Shown here: piece by piece, positions 1-8,540 of the stretch
How the letters are laid out: every line of letters starts with the position of its first letter
How positions within the stretch are numbered: position 1 is the first letter of the stretch
Source: Oceaniferula flava
GTDB taxonomy: Bacteria; Verrucomicrobiota; Verrucomicrobiia; Verrucomicrobiales; Akkermansiaceae
Reading direction: 5' to 3'
DNA length: 64,000 bases
Assembly (NCBI RefSeq): GCF_016811075.1
Contig: NZ_JAFBGL010000007.1
Location: forward strand, 1 to 64,000
Made by a program: the position numbers and the translations under genes
Notes under the pieces: model-generated
What the model saw: the letters and a program-made list of their open reading frames with translations, nothing else
The model's database searches: none
What the model was told of the DNA's origin: nothing

Positions 1-170
1 AGCTTGCGCCCTCTAAAAAAAGTAACTGTTAGGCTATAGTGAAAATGAATTTTCAACTTTGCTTTTGACATACCTTCTCATGGAAGGGTTTGCACTCTTC
101 ATCGGTGTGAGCTTGATCAAATCCTTGTCCCACGAAGGATTGCCAATCCTTCGTGACGGCTGGAAATTTC
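1..170. other. Non-coding left edge
   Basis: No supported gene. The stretch lies downstream of the minus-strand gene ending at 171. Its only clear structure is the hairpin at 131-155. Confidence 0.5.
131..155 (-). terminator. Hairpin, probable terminator of the gene ending at 171
   Basis: A perfect 11-bp stem (131-141 with 145-155) closes a 3-nt loop. It sits 16 bp beyond the stop codon of the minus-strand gene. No strong T-tract follows on the minus strand, so termination is inferred from position and stem strength. Confidence 0.5.
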
Positions 171-890
171 CTAACGTGATGCTTGATTGAACCGCTCACT
201 GCGAGGGCGGATCGTTTGCAGACTAACGGCTCGAATTTTCATCCTTTTGCGTTTCGGATCGATATACGTGCACAGCAGCGAGCGTTTCTCCTGTCTCCTG
301 ACCCAGCGGGTGCGGCCGAAGGTTTTCCACCTTTCTCCGTGGGCGTATTGGAAATGCACGTCCAAGAGTCCTTCCTCATTGAGCGAGGGAGTGATGCTGA
401 TGGTTTTCCGTGGAGCTGCGTGAATTCGGCTTTCACCAATCAGACCTCGAACTTTGTGAGGTGAAAAATTGATCAGTTTGTAGGTTCCTTTGGGAAAACT
501 TCGCAAGCTGCGGTCCATGACAAAAGTCCGATACGTCTGACCGCCCGGCACTGGGATAAGAATCAGCAAGGGCTCTTTGATCCCGGGTTTAATCTTCACC
601 TTGGCGAGTTCGGGGTAAACGGTGACGCCCTCCTTGTTGGTCGTTTGCGTTCTCAGCGTCACTGCGCCGTCCTCATCGCGCACGGTTTGAAAAGGCCCGA
701 GGATATTTGCCGTGGAGAGCGCAATCTCATAGAGATCTTTGTTCGGTGATGCTAGGTAGACCGTGTGGTGGTCTTTGGCATGTTCGAAGGCATACAGAGA
801 GACTTTCACCGTTTGCTGGTCGGCGGTCTGCGCGTGCAGGCTGCTTGCGACTAGGGCGAGGATGCTGAGGGCTGGGAGTAAAATTTTCAT
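171..890 (-). CDS. Secreted protein of unknown function
   Basis: A 239-residue protein with a clear N-terminal signal peptide (about residues 1-20, ending LHAQ). No catalytic motif is recognised. The body reads as beta-rich, with alternating short hydrophobic strands, and the last 50 residues are strongly basic with clusters of Arg and Lys. The gene starts only 14 bp after the stop of the cassette A gene (905-4399, same strand), so the two are probably co-transcribed and may work together at the envelope. I do not recognise the family. A soluble periplasmic or surface-associated role is inferred from the signal peptide alone. Confidence 0.75.
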   Translation of the reverse strand: MKILLPALSILALVASSLHAQTADQQTVKVSLYAFEHAKDHHTVYLASPNKDLYEIALSTANILGPFQTVRDEDGAVTLRTQTTNKEGVTVYPELAKVKIKPGIKEPLLILIPVPGGQTYRTFVMDRSLRSFPKGTYKLINFSPHKVRGLIGESRIHAAPRKTISITPSLNEEGLLDVHFQYAHGERWKTFGRTRWVRRQEKRSLLCTYIDPKRKRMKIRAVSLQTIRPRSERFNQASR

Positions 891-904
891 AAACCTATAT
901 ATTG

Positions 905-3900
905 TTAGACTTCGTCCGCGGCGAGCCAGCGGAAAGAGATAATTTCGAATCGGCGACCGTAACTTTGGTTGGTGGCATTGAGTGCTGCCGTTGCTGTTGT
1001 GGGGGCTTGCGAGTCATCGACAAAGGCATGCTGCCGCTGCACCACCGCTTCGCACCACACCTTGACCTGCGTTCCATCGTGCTCGGCCTCTCCATAAGAT
1101 CGGATGCGGAAGGTATCGCCTCTCACGGTGAGCGATGGGGCAAGCCGTCTGAGCAAGTCAGCCTGGGTGATCTGGGTCGCGGCACCATCCGAGCTATGCG
1201 CGGTGAAATTCCCGGAGGTCAGCTCGTTGTTGTTGCGCGCTGTTGGCAGTCCGAAGTCGCTATTGAGCTCTGCGTTTTCAATAGCCGTCTGCAAAGCTCC
1301 GGCATTTGCCGTGGCGGGATCATTGACCAACTGGCGATTAACAAATTCTGCGACCGACTGAAATGGGCCCCGCTTCTTGACCTCGGCAACGGCATGCTCC
1401 GCCAAGGTCAGAATCTGCTCATGGCTCAACCTGCGATGCCCTGCCCAGCGGCTCTGGTCATCGAAGTCTGCCGCCACTTCGTCGCCGATCATGGGGGAAA
1501 AACGAGACACCACCGCGTCAGGAGATTCAGCAACATCGGCCAAGGTGGAATTCGCTGTAAGCACATCCAGAATGGGCAGCGACTCGTTCGTGCCACTGGC
1601 TAAAAACAAGGCCCAGGCCTCAACAGTGGTCGAGTTCACATTGAAGGCACCCCGGTTGTAGAGATACTGTGCGAAAGTAGCGTAGTCGGATGAGCTGACC
1701 GATGGAGTCATGCTCGTGGCCGGCTCGAAATTAGGGTTGGCCAACGCTTTCCCATCTTCAAAAAATTCAGCGATCACCGTATTGAGATCACGTGGGGCAT
1801 TGCCAAATAGAGGGCCTCCTTCAGTAGCAGCAGTCGAGAGGAAATAGCCATCGAACAGGGTGTTGTTCGCCAAGTAGGAATGGTCGAGATGCGTTCCCAG
1901 GCTCCCTGACGTGGCTTTTTCCGACAAGGGCATGATCGGTGCGTTAAAGGCATTTCCAACAATCTGAGTCGTAAGCGGTGCCTGTCCGCCGCTATTCAAA
2001 GGGGCGTGAGAAAACTGGGCTAGTGAGGTCGAAGGGATGAGGGGGATTTGGGCATATGGGGCGTAGTTGACCCCGGTTCCGGATGTCACTCCGCCAGCGC
2101 CATAACCTCGGTTCTGGCTATCGACTTCCACCGCCGGCACCTGGTCCCAGGATGTCATCGGCTCCCAGGTCAGCTCATACTGATGGAACCTCTCATGCTC
2201 GTCCTGATCGATCCCCATGCTGAAGTAGGGGTTGGTGATTCCGTTGTGCAGCCACATTGAGCCATTGGGACTGCCCGCCACGGTGTCGGAGTCTTGCTCG
2301 GTTTTGAGTCGGAGCGAGGCGATCAGAAAAGGCACTTTCTCCGAAGCATCACCTTGCGGCTTGAGGTTCGCCCCGGTCACTGTCATCCGAGACATCTGGT
2401 TGGTATCGAAGCTCGGAAGTTTGGCCTCCATGCTGGTCTCATCAGGCAGGTCGATCTCGATGGCACCAATCTGGATGCGGTTCTCATCGAGGGTTGAGGC
2501 AAAGGCATCGACATCGCTGACATTCGAATCGCTGCCCCCGTCACCGCGATACATTTTCAGATAGGAAACGATCTCCTTGTTGTTTGTCTCCGGCCACAAG
2601 CTACCAGTGCGCTGCACCTTTGCCGGGCTAACACGAACAGAATAAACATCACCGAGCTTCACCTGAATTTGCGATTTATTACTGTTCGCATTGGGCCATG
2701 GACACTGGGCATTGTAATTTTCATCGGTGGAAATATAACGCTCAAACACACCACCGCTTCTCGGATTGAAACCTTCTTCCAAAACCAAGCCTTTGGTGTA
2801 GTTCCAGTTTTTATGATTGTAAGTCGTCCCCTTCGGCGCACCAAACACCTTGTATTCTCCGGGTTTTAACACGATATCGTTAACCCCCTTGGCATCACTG
2901 GGTCCGGTGATGCGGGCGCGGTAGGGAAGTTTGTCTTGCACGTTCTCCACACCGGTCGGGTTGTTGCCCCGGTTGAACATGTAAGCGATGTGCACCGGTT
3001 TCCCCGACGAGGCACTCTTCACGCCACTTTCATCCTCGCGGAAGAACTCGACTTGTAAGGGAAAACGATAGAACTCCAGCTCCATGGCATCGAACCGAAG
3101 CTCCACGTTGTAGGGGTTCCACACAGTGACCACCAGGTCCACCCATAAGCCTAAAAAGCCTACATAAGGATCAGCCAAGCTGTGTTCCTGCGGTGCCATC
3201 GAAAAGATGAACTGAGCGTTGGAAATCACTGGCTGCAGCTGCTGGCGATCGAAATACCCGCTGTCTAATTCCCGCTCATCGTCACTGGCCGCGATACCCA
3301 CTGCCCCGTTGTCGACGCTCACTTTTTGATAAAGCTGATAGTGGGAATGCAGCTGCGACCACTTGGGATCCGGACTCGGCATCGGTTCCGCACCTGAGAA
3401 CCGACCTGGAGCAGCAGCGATGGGCGTTTCGCTGTCGCTGTAAATATACCGATCGGCATATTCAGCCGGCAATGCCTCATCATCGAACAAGAGTGAGAGG
3501 TCCTTCTGATAGCCACCTTCGGCCACATTGGTCAGGAGGCTTTTGGAATCGGCGCTCAGGAAATGGAATGCCTTTCCCTCCTTGGGATCGAACTTGGAGC
3601 CGCTACCCACCAGAGCGGAGCTTCCCAGAGTCACCAACCTCGCTTGCTCGTCGCTGGTGATATCGCTAAGCGGTGCGTAGGAGTCGTCGGAATCAGCCAA
3701 AGCGTGAAAGCCGGAACGCCCTGTGGTGCCAAGCGCCGCGACACGCTCTGCCTCGGTCTCAGGGCTTGGCCTTCCAATTGTTAGGTTTGCCTTTTGTGAT
3801 TCGTCAAAGATATGCCACGCGTATTTCCCCGATCCACCTTGTCCGAGATCGGCCACGTCGACCGTGCTCGCGCGGACGTATTGACTCTCGGGCACATTAC

Positions 3901-4399
3901 CATAGGGCATCGGCAAGGTCCCCTCACCCACCAAGATCACGGAGTCCTCCGGTGACTTCGTGGCGTAGGCGAGATTACTTTGGTTTTCCGGCGTGGTGGA
4001 ACTCAGCCATTGGATGAAGTCGCCCGTTTTCTGCGCTGAGTAGGAAATGGCATTCGTATCGTTGTTAGACGGCTTAAAGGATCGCCACACTCCCAGCAGA
4101 TGAGCCTGGGCGGTGTTGTTCTCGTCGATACTGGCATTGGCGGTGATCCGCTGATCTGGTCCAGCGGCTTTCTGAAGTTCAGCCAGTGCTAACATCAAAC
4201 CCATACGAGCATTCGCGCGTGCGGAAATCAACGCCTGTGACTCTCCGGATGTCCGTTGTTCGAGAGTCGCCATACTCAGCATCGCCATGGCAATCATCAC
4301 CAGCAGCACCATGACACTGACCGTTGCGATCAGGACGAAAGCAGGTCTGTTCCGCAGCTGAGAGCCACGGCCTTGTGCTGATGGATGGGAGTAGATCAT
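905..4399 (-). CDS. Verru_Chthon cassette protein A-like prepilin-type protein
   Basis: A very large (1164-residue) protein. It has a short basic N-terminus followed by one hydrophobic helix at about residues 20-45 (PAFVLIATVSVMVLLVMIA) and then the helical sequence LEQRTSGESQ, the layout of PilX/type IV prepilin-like N-termini. The rest is long, Asn/Ser/Thr/Pro-rich and predicted extracytoplasmic. This matches the Verru_Chthon cassette protein A family (TIGR02600 type), whose function is not established. In those cassettes smaller pilin-like B, C and D proteins usually accompany A. None is visible upstream here, where a GH95-like gene precedes it by 172 bp. Family assignment is from memory of the N-terminal pattern and size. 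Confidence 0.75.
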   Translation of the reverse strand: MIYSHPSAQGRGSQLRNRPAFVLIATVSVMVLLVMIAMAMLSMATLEQRTSGESQALISARANARMGLMLALAELQKAAGPDQRITANASIDENNTAQAHLLGVWRSFKPSNNDTNAISYSAQKTGDFIQWLSSTTPENQSNLAYATKSPEDSVILVGEGTLPMPYGNVPESQYVRASTVDVADLGQGGSGKYAWHIFDESQKANLTIGRPSPETEAERVAALGTTGRSGFHALADSDDSYAPLSDITSDEQARLVTLGSSALVGSGSKFDPKEGKAFHFLSADSKSLLTNVAEGGYQKDLSLLFDDEALPAEYADRYIYSDSETPIAAAPGRFSGAEPMPSPDPKWSQLHSHYQLYQKVSVDNGAVGIAASDDERELDSGYFDRQQLQPVISNAQFIFSMAPQEHSLADPYVGFLGLWVDLVVTVWNPYNVELRFDAMELEFYRFPLQVEFFREDESGVKSASSGKPVHIAYMFNRGNNPTGVENVQDKLPYRARITGPSDAKGVNDIVLKPGEYKVFGAPKGTTYNHKNWNYTKGLVLEEGFNPRSGGVFERYISTDENYNAQCPWPNANSNKSQIQVKLGDVYSVRVSPAKVQRTGSLWPETNNKEIVSYLKMYRGDGGSDSNVSDVDAFASTLDENRIQIGAIEIDLPDETSMEAKLPSFDTNQMSRMTVTGANLKPQGDASEKVPFLIASLRLKTEQDSDTVAGSPNGSMWLHNGITNPYFSMGIDQDEHERFHQYELTWEPMTSWDQVPAVEVDSQNRGYGAGGVTSGTGVNYAPYAQIPLIPSTSLAQFSHAPLNSGGQAPLTTQIVGNAFNAPIMPLSEKATSGSLGTHLDHSYLANNTLFDGYFLSTAATEGGPLFGNAPRDLNTVIAEFFEDGKALANPNFEPATSMTPSVSSSDYATFAQYLYNRGAFNVNSTTVEAWALFLASGTNESLPILDVLTANSTLADVAESPDAVVSRFSPMIGDEVAADFDDQSRWAGHRRLSHEQILTLAEHAVAEVKKRGPFQSVAEFVNRQLVNDPATANAGALQTAIENAELNSDFGLPTARNNNELTSGNFTAHSSDGAATQITQADLLRRLAPSLTVRGDTFRIRSYGEAEHDGTQVKVWCEAVVQRQHAFVDDSQAPTTATAALNATNQSYGRRFEIISFRWLAADEV

Positions 4400-4571
4400 G
4401 AGATGACGGAGGTTCGATTAGGTTCAATTCCATCATGACTGGGAGATCACACGCTGTGCGACGTGGGAGCAGGGCGTTCGGTCCCACATTCACCATTTCT
4501 CCATGATGGATATTCAATATAACTTCATCCTATCCCATTGACTATCCGTAGTTTAACCGATGCCACGATTC

Positions 4572-6953
4572 CTATTCAGGAAAATAAAAACGATGCCCCG
4601 GTAGGCGGATGGTTTGATCATTGAGACCAAAGGCGTTCCGCTTATCCACCGGAACTGGGATCGGAACAATGCTGAGATCCGCCTGATCCAGCGCGACCGG
4701 CGTGAAGGTCACGCGGTCTCCTTGTTGAAGATCGATCGTATAAAACCCGTCTGCTGTCTTCGTTACCTGCGCCGGTTTTGCCTGCTCACCGTTGATCGTG
4801 ATGATAGGATTGGAAATATCGATCTGCACCTGGCACGGCGAACCGGCCAGACTCTTCACCGTCACGAACTGGGTGACGCCGGCTTTTTTCTTGGCACTGA
4901 CCAGAAAAGCTCCTTCGGTGCGCAGCTGGTGAAATGCCACATCCGCCCAGGCTTTCGGCGTGCCGTGAAGGACCCGGATTTTCCCACCCCAGCTCTGCAG
5001 CAACATATCGTGCACGCTGCTGGCAAACGATAGAGGACTCTCGATCACCGGATTGCCTTCGGCATACATCGTGGTCGGGGAAACATTCTTGTGATTGATC
5101 AAGAAATCGAGGTAGTAAGCCGCCTTTTCCGCATCGCCCAGTCGCGCATACATGGAGGCCGCACCCGTTGCGGTGTAGCCGGTGACAGGCATTGCTTTCA
5201 CCTTCTCCTTGCCGTTGATGGTCACATCTAACCAATGATCGACCGATGTCTTCAGCAACTTGGCATCTTTCGGGTTTTCCGGAGTGATTTCTGATAGAGG
5301 AAAAAATGGCAGCAGGTGCGAGTAGTGGCGGTGTGGTTTCTCGAAAGGGATGGTTTTCCCAATTCGCAGACCATTTTCATCCGTTTGGAAATCCACCAAG
5401 TGATCAAGAACATGCTGCCACTTGCTGGCTAAGGGATCGTTGAGCTGATGCTCTTTATCGATGTCGATCAAGGTGCGGCATGCCCAGCGCAGCAGACCGA
5501 TAGTAAAGTTGATATCCTGTCCGCGGCCACCCGGGTATTCTGGCGACCAACTTTTCTTGATGTGGATTTTGCCGTCGTCTGCTTTCACCGGGTTCTCGCG
5601 CAGATAGTTAAGGTAGCCATTCACATTCTTGCGTAGCAGTGGGAACAGTCCGTCACGCATCCGTTTCCGATCGCCCGCGTATTCGCAGTGCAGCCAGTAG
5701 TTATGCAAGATCCAGGCTAACATGTCCGGCGTCTTGGCATTGTCGTAGGAAAGGCAGTCCTGCGGAAACAGGGCACCCAGAGCCATGCTGTCCTTCCAGC
5801 GCTCCGGCACGTTTTTTTCCAAGTTATGAGCATACTTGTCCAGATTGTTAGGAAGCGACGCCCCCACGGACATCCGGTTCGCGGTGAGGTGTGTCCAGTA
5901 AATCAACTGCACGTTCAAATCCCCCCAGACCATCGGCCAGAAGGTGTAGTGATACCACGGCCCTAGGACGTCAAGAATCGGTCCGTCCTCACTCATGGCC
6001 GAAGCTAACTTATACATCTGAATCCAGTAGAATGCCTCCTTCTCCGGATCGTTCATGGTGAGGAAACTCTTCGGGTAATACGCGTGCCACCACTGGCGGT
6101 GCGTGGCGATGAACTTCTGCGCTTTCAGCGATTCTTTGGCCTGTTGCAAGTTGGCTTGGACCGTTGCCTTACTATTCTTCTCTGGAAAACTATGGTGCAC
6201 ACTGGCGAGGAGAGTTTGCTTCCCATCGGCAACTCCCAGAGTTTCCCAAGCGGTCGTGGTTTCACCTCGGTGCTGGTAGAGTTTTTGCAGACAAAACTGT
6301 ATCCCGTCCGCTTCGCTCAACTCCGGCTCGGGCGGCAGAGGATAGGGTGCCTTGCGCATGATGTCCCAGAAGCCTCCCTTCGGTCCTCCACCTCGTTCCA
6401 AGGTTTGGCGCACGGATGATTTGGCCAATTCAGGGTGCCACGAGATCTTTACCGACTCACCATCAGACGCGTCCGTTTCAAAATAAATGACATCGCTGGT
6501 TCGGTGAGTCAAAGCGCGCACTCGATATGATCCGGCGGTCGTTGCTATCGTGCCCACCAGCTCCGCATTCCACAGGTCCAAACGTAAATCGACACCCGTG
6601 ATGTCGCCTTTTGAGGTGAGGTTGAAGTGACCTAATGGAAGCCGACAGCGATAGATCCACAGACATTGATTGCCCTCATACGGTAGCCGATGATCGTAGT
6701 AATCGTGCCGACTGGTAAAGATCGAGATGACATTCTTTGCGCCCTTCGGCTGATAGAAGGTGAATCCCACATTGCCGTTTCCTGAGAAAGGAGCCACCTC
6801 CCAACGATTCGGTATCCGATCCCAAACCATGTCGTGGTTTCCCAAAAACTCTTTGTAACCGATCTTGGCCTCCGCGCTGTTGGGAACCGCAATCACTCCA
6901 ATGAGTGTCGTCGCTAAGACTAAAACGAAGGGGATAAATTTTGATACTCTCAT
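4572..6953 (-). CDS. GH95-like glycoside hydrolase (candidate alpha-L-fucosidase/galactosidase)
   Basis: A 793-residue secreted protein with a signal peptide (residues 1-29, ending AEA). The N-terminal ~280 residues look like the beta-sandwich of GH95-type enzymes. A helical (alpha/alpha)6-type region follows, with GDLNVQLIYW near residue 345 and HRHYSHLLPFFPLSEI near 550, both matching the layout of GH95 proteins. The C-terminus has MLLQSWGGKIRVLHGTP and a small beta-domain, also GH95-like. Known GH95 enzymes release alpha-L-fucose or alpha-L-galactose, which fits the fucose pathway at 51837-61158. The gene is last of the sulfatase operon, 6 bp after the sulfatase at 6960. Conservation of the catalytic residues could not be confirmed, and a divergent specificity is possible. 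Confidence 0.7.
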   Translation of the reverse strand: MRVSKFIPFVLVLATTLIGVIAVPNSAEAKIGYKEFLGNHDMVWDRIPNRWEVAPFSGNGNVGFTFYQPKGAKNVISIFTSRHDYYDHRLPYEGNQCLWIYRCRLPLGHFNLTSKGDITGVDLRLDLWNAELVGTIATTAGSYRVRALTHRTSDVIYFETDASDGESVKISWHPELAKSSVRQTLERGGGPKGGFWDIMRKAPYPLPPEPELSEADGIQFCLQKLYQHRGETTTAWETLGVADGKQTLLASVHHSFPEKNSKATVQANLQQAKESLKAQKFIATHRQWWHAYYPKSFLTMNDPEKEAFYWIQMYKLASAMSEDGPILDVLGPWYHYTFWPMVWGDLNVQLIYWTHLTANRMSVGASLPNNLDKYAHNLEKNVPERWKDSMALGALFPQDCLSYDNAKTPDMLAWILHNYWLHCEYAGDRKRMRDGLFPLLRKNVNGYLNYLRENPVKADDGKIHIKKSWSPEYPGGRGQDINFTIGLLRWACRTLIDIDKEHQLNDPLASKWQHVLDHLVDFQTDENGLRIGKTIPFEKPHRHYSHLLPFFPLSEITPENPKDAKLLKTSVDHWLDVTINGKEKVKAMPVTGYTATGAASMYARLGDAEKAAYYLDFLINHKNVSPTTMYAEGNPVIESPLSFASSVHDMLLQSWGGKIRVLHGTPKAWADVAFHQLRTEGAFLVSAKKKAGVTQFVTVKSLAGSPCQVQIDISNPIITINGEQAKPAQVTKTADGFYTIDLQQGDRVTFTPVALDQADLSIVPIPVPVDKRNAFGLNDQTIRLPGHRFYFPE

Positions 6954-6959
6954 CTTCCG

Positions 6960-8528
6960 CTACTTAGGGGATAGCTCTTGCTTGAGCTGCTTGCACCGTG
7001 CGCGGTGTTTTTTCAGCACCGTTTCATATTCCGGATTGTTCGCTAGGTTCCGCTGCTCTTTAGGGTCGTTGGCCAGGTCGAAAAGTTCTTCGTAGATCGG
7101 CTGCTCGCCTTCGATACCGTCGGGGAGATACTTGTTCCGGTCGTTTTCCTTACTGTAATAGCGGATGTATTTAAATCGCTCGCCACGCACCGCATCCTGC
7201 CGTGGGTATCCTTGATCAGTGAACAGGTTTTCCAGAAAGATGTCTTCGCGCCAACCTACCTTTTTGTTTCCTAACAATGGCACCATACTCTGTCCTTGAT
7301 AGGTTTCCGGAATGCTCAGCCCACACATTTCCAACAAGGTCGCGGGGATATCCTGCCCCACCACCAACTCCGCTCGTTGCGAGCCACGGTTTTCAGCGGC
7401 TAAGTGTGGCGAATAAACGATCAGCGGCACATGCACCGATTCCTCGTAAAGCATCGTTTTCCCACCGAGACCATGCTCCCCGTAGAGCAAACCGTTGTCC
7501 GAGAAAAATACGATGATGGTATTTTCAGCCAAACCTAGTTTTTCTAACACCGCACGAAGGTTACCGACAAATTGATCGATCCCATAAACGGCTCTGGAGG
7601 TTTTCAGCAGCGACCGCTTCAGCGAGGCCTCAGAGAATCGATAGTAACCCGGCTGTTCTTCTCTGGTGATGACATCTTTGGGAAGTGATAGATTTCCAGG
7701 GTAGCCAGCTGGCATGGCGAACTTGTTTTGCTCGCCTTGGTAGAGTGTGGAGTAAAACTTCGGATCTCCGGGTCTTGTCCCCATACCTCCCAAGCTCGCC
7801 TGGTGCGGGAGGTTGAAGTTAATCCATGCGCAAAATGGTTTATTAGGATCGCGCGGTTTGAGCTGCTTTTTAATCGAGGCATGAGCATTCTCGTAGAAAG
7901 AATCATCGCCAGGCTTCAGATACGCTTCAAAGGCCTCAAACAGCCCCTCGATCTGCGACTTGTTTGTTAAATTGCTAAACGTCTTCTTTTTGTCGGCCGG
8001 ATGAAACCCGAGGTGACCTTCGCCATAATAACAGAAATCGATATTCTGCTTGAGCTGTGTATTGCTGCGATCGGCAATCTTGGTGTGGTGCTTGCCGATA
8101 AAAGCGGTCGAGTAGCCTGCCTCTTTGAGCTGCATCAGGAAGCTGTTTCCAAATGCTTTCTCCGAGACAAAATTCTTCGAGACACTGGTGAATCCTACCC
8201 GGTTTGTTCGCTCCCATTGTGCGGTGAAAAGGTTGGCCCGACTGGGACCGCAGATCGGACTGGTGACAAAGGCGTTTTTAAAAAACACCCCCTGCTTTGC
8301 CAATCGATCGATGTGTGGAGTTTGCGTCACCGGGTTGCCGGTCAGGCTCAGTGAGTCGTAGCGCTGATCATCGCTGAGGATGAAAATGACATTCGGTTTC
8401 GGCGTCGGTGCAGCCATTGCGGAGGCCGGACTGAACAACAAACCACATCCTACGAGCCAGACACCCATTGATTTCAACCGTCCACCTTGGCCTACCAGAC
8501 CCTTTGACAACGTTTCTATGTCGCTCAT
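6960..8528 (-). CDS. Secreted sulfatase (S1 family, formylglycine type)
   Basis: A 522-residue type I sulfatase that hydrolyses a sulfate ester, probably on a polysaccharide or oligosaccharide. After an N-terminal export signal (hydrophobic segment about residues 22-38) come the metal-binding LSDDQR (Asp53/Asp54) and the modification motif ICGPSR with Cys93, which formylglycine-generating enzyme would convert. The later FFSDNGLLYGEHGLGGKTMLYEE is the usual second metal and active-site region. Unlike the neighbouring sulfatases it has no long C-terminal extension. It lies 12 bp after the sulfatase at 8541 and 6 bp before the GH95-like gene, so it is an operon member. An alternative start at Met21 (8468) would give a tighter signal peptide. 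Substrate is unknown. Confidence 0.9.
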   Translation of the reverse strand: MSDIETLSKGLVGQGGRLKSMGVWLVGCGLLFSPASAMAAPTPKPNVIFILSDDQRYDSLSLTGNPVTQTPHIDRLAKQGVFFKNAFVTSPICGPSRANLFTAQWERTNRVGFTSVSKNFVSEKAFGNSFLMQLKEAGYSTAFIGKHHTKIADRSNTQLKQNIDFCYYGEGHLGFHPADKKKTFSNLTNKSQIEGLFEAFEAYLKPGDDSFYENAHASIKKQLKPRDPNKPFCAWINFNLPHQASLGGMGTRPGDPKFYSTLYQGEQNKFAMPAGYPGNLSLPKDVITREEQPGYYRFSEASLKRSLLKTSRAVYGIDQFVGNLRAVLEKLGLAENTIIVFFSDNGLLYGEHGLGGKTMLYEESVHVPLIVYSPHLAAENRGSQRAELVVGQDIPATLLEMCGLSIPETYQGQSMVPLLGNKKVGWREDIFLENLFTDQGYPRQDAVRGERFKYIRYYSKENDRNKYLPDGIEGEQPIYEELFDLANDPKEQRNLANNPEYETVLKKHRARCKQLKQELSPK

Positions 8529-8540
8529 TGACTTACGGAC

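Noticed and set aside
902-1603. A plus-strand open frame of 233 codons.
   Set aside because: It lies opposite the cassette A gene, shows no protein-like features and is a shadow frame.
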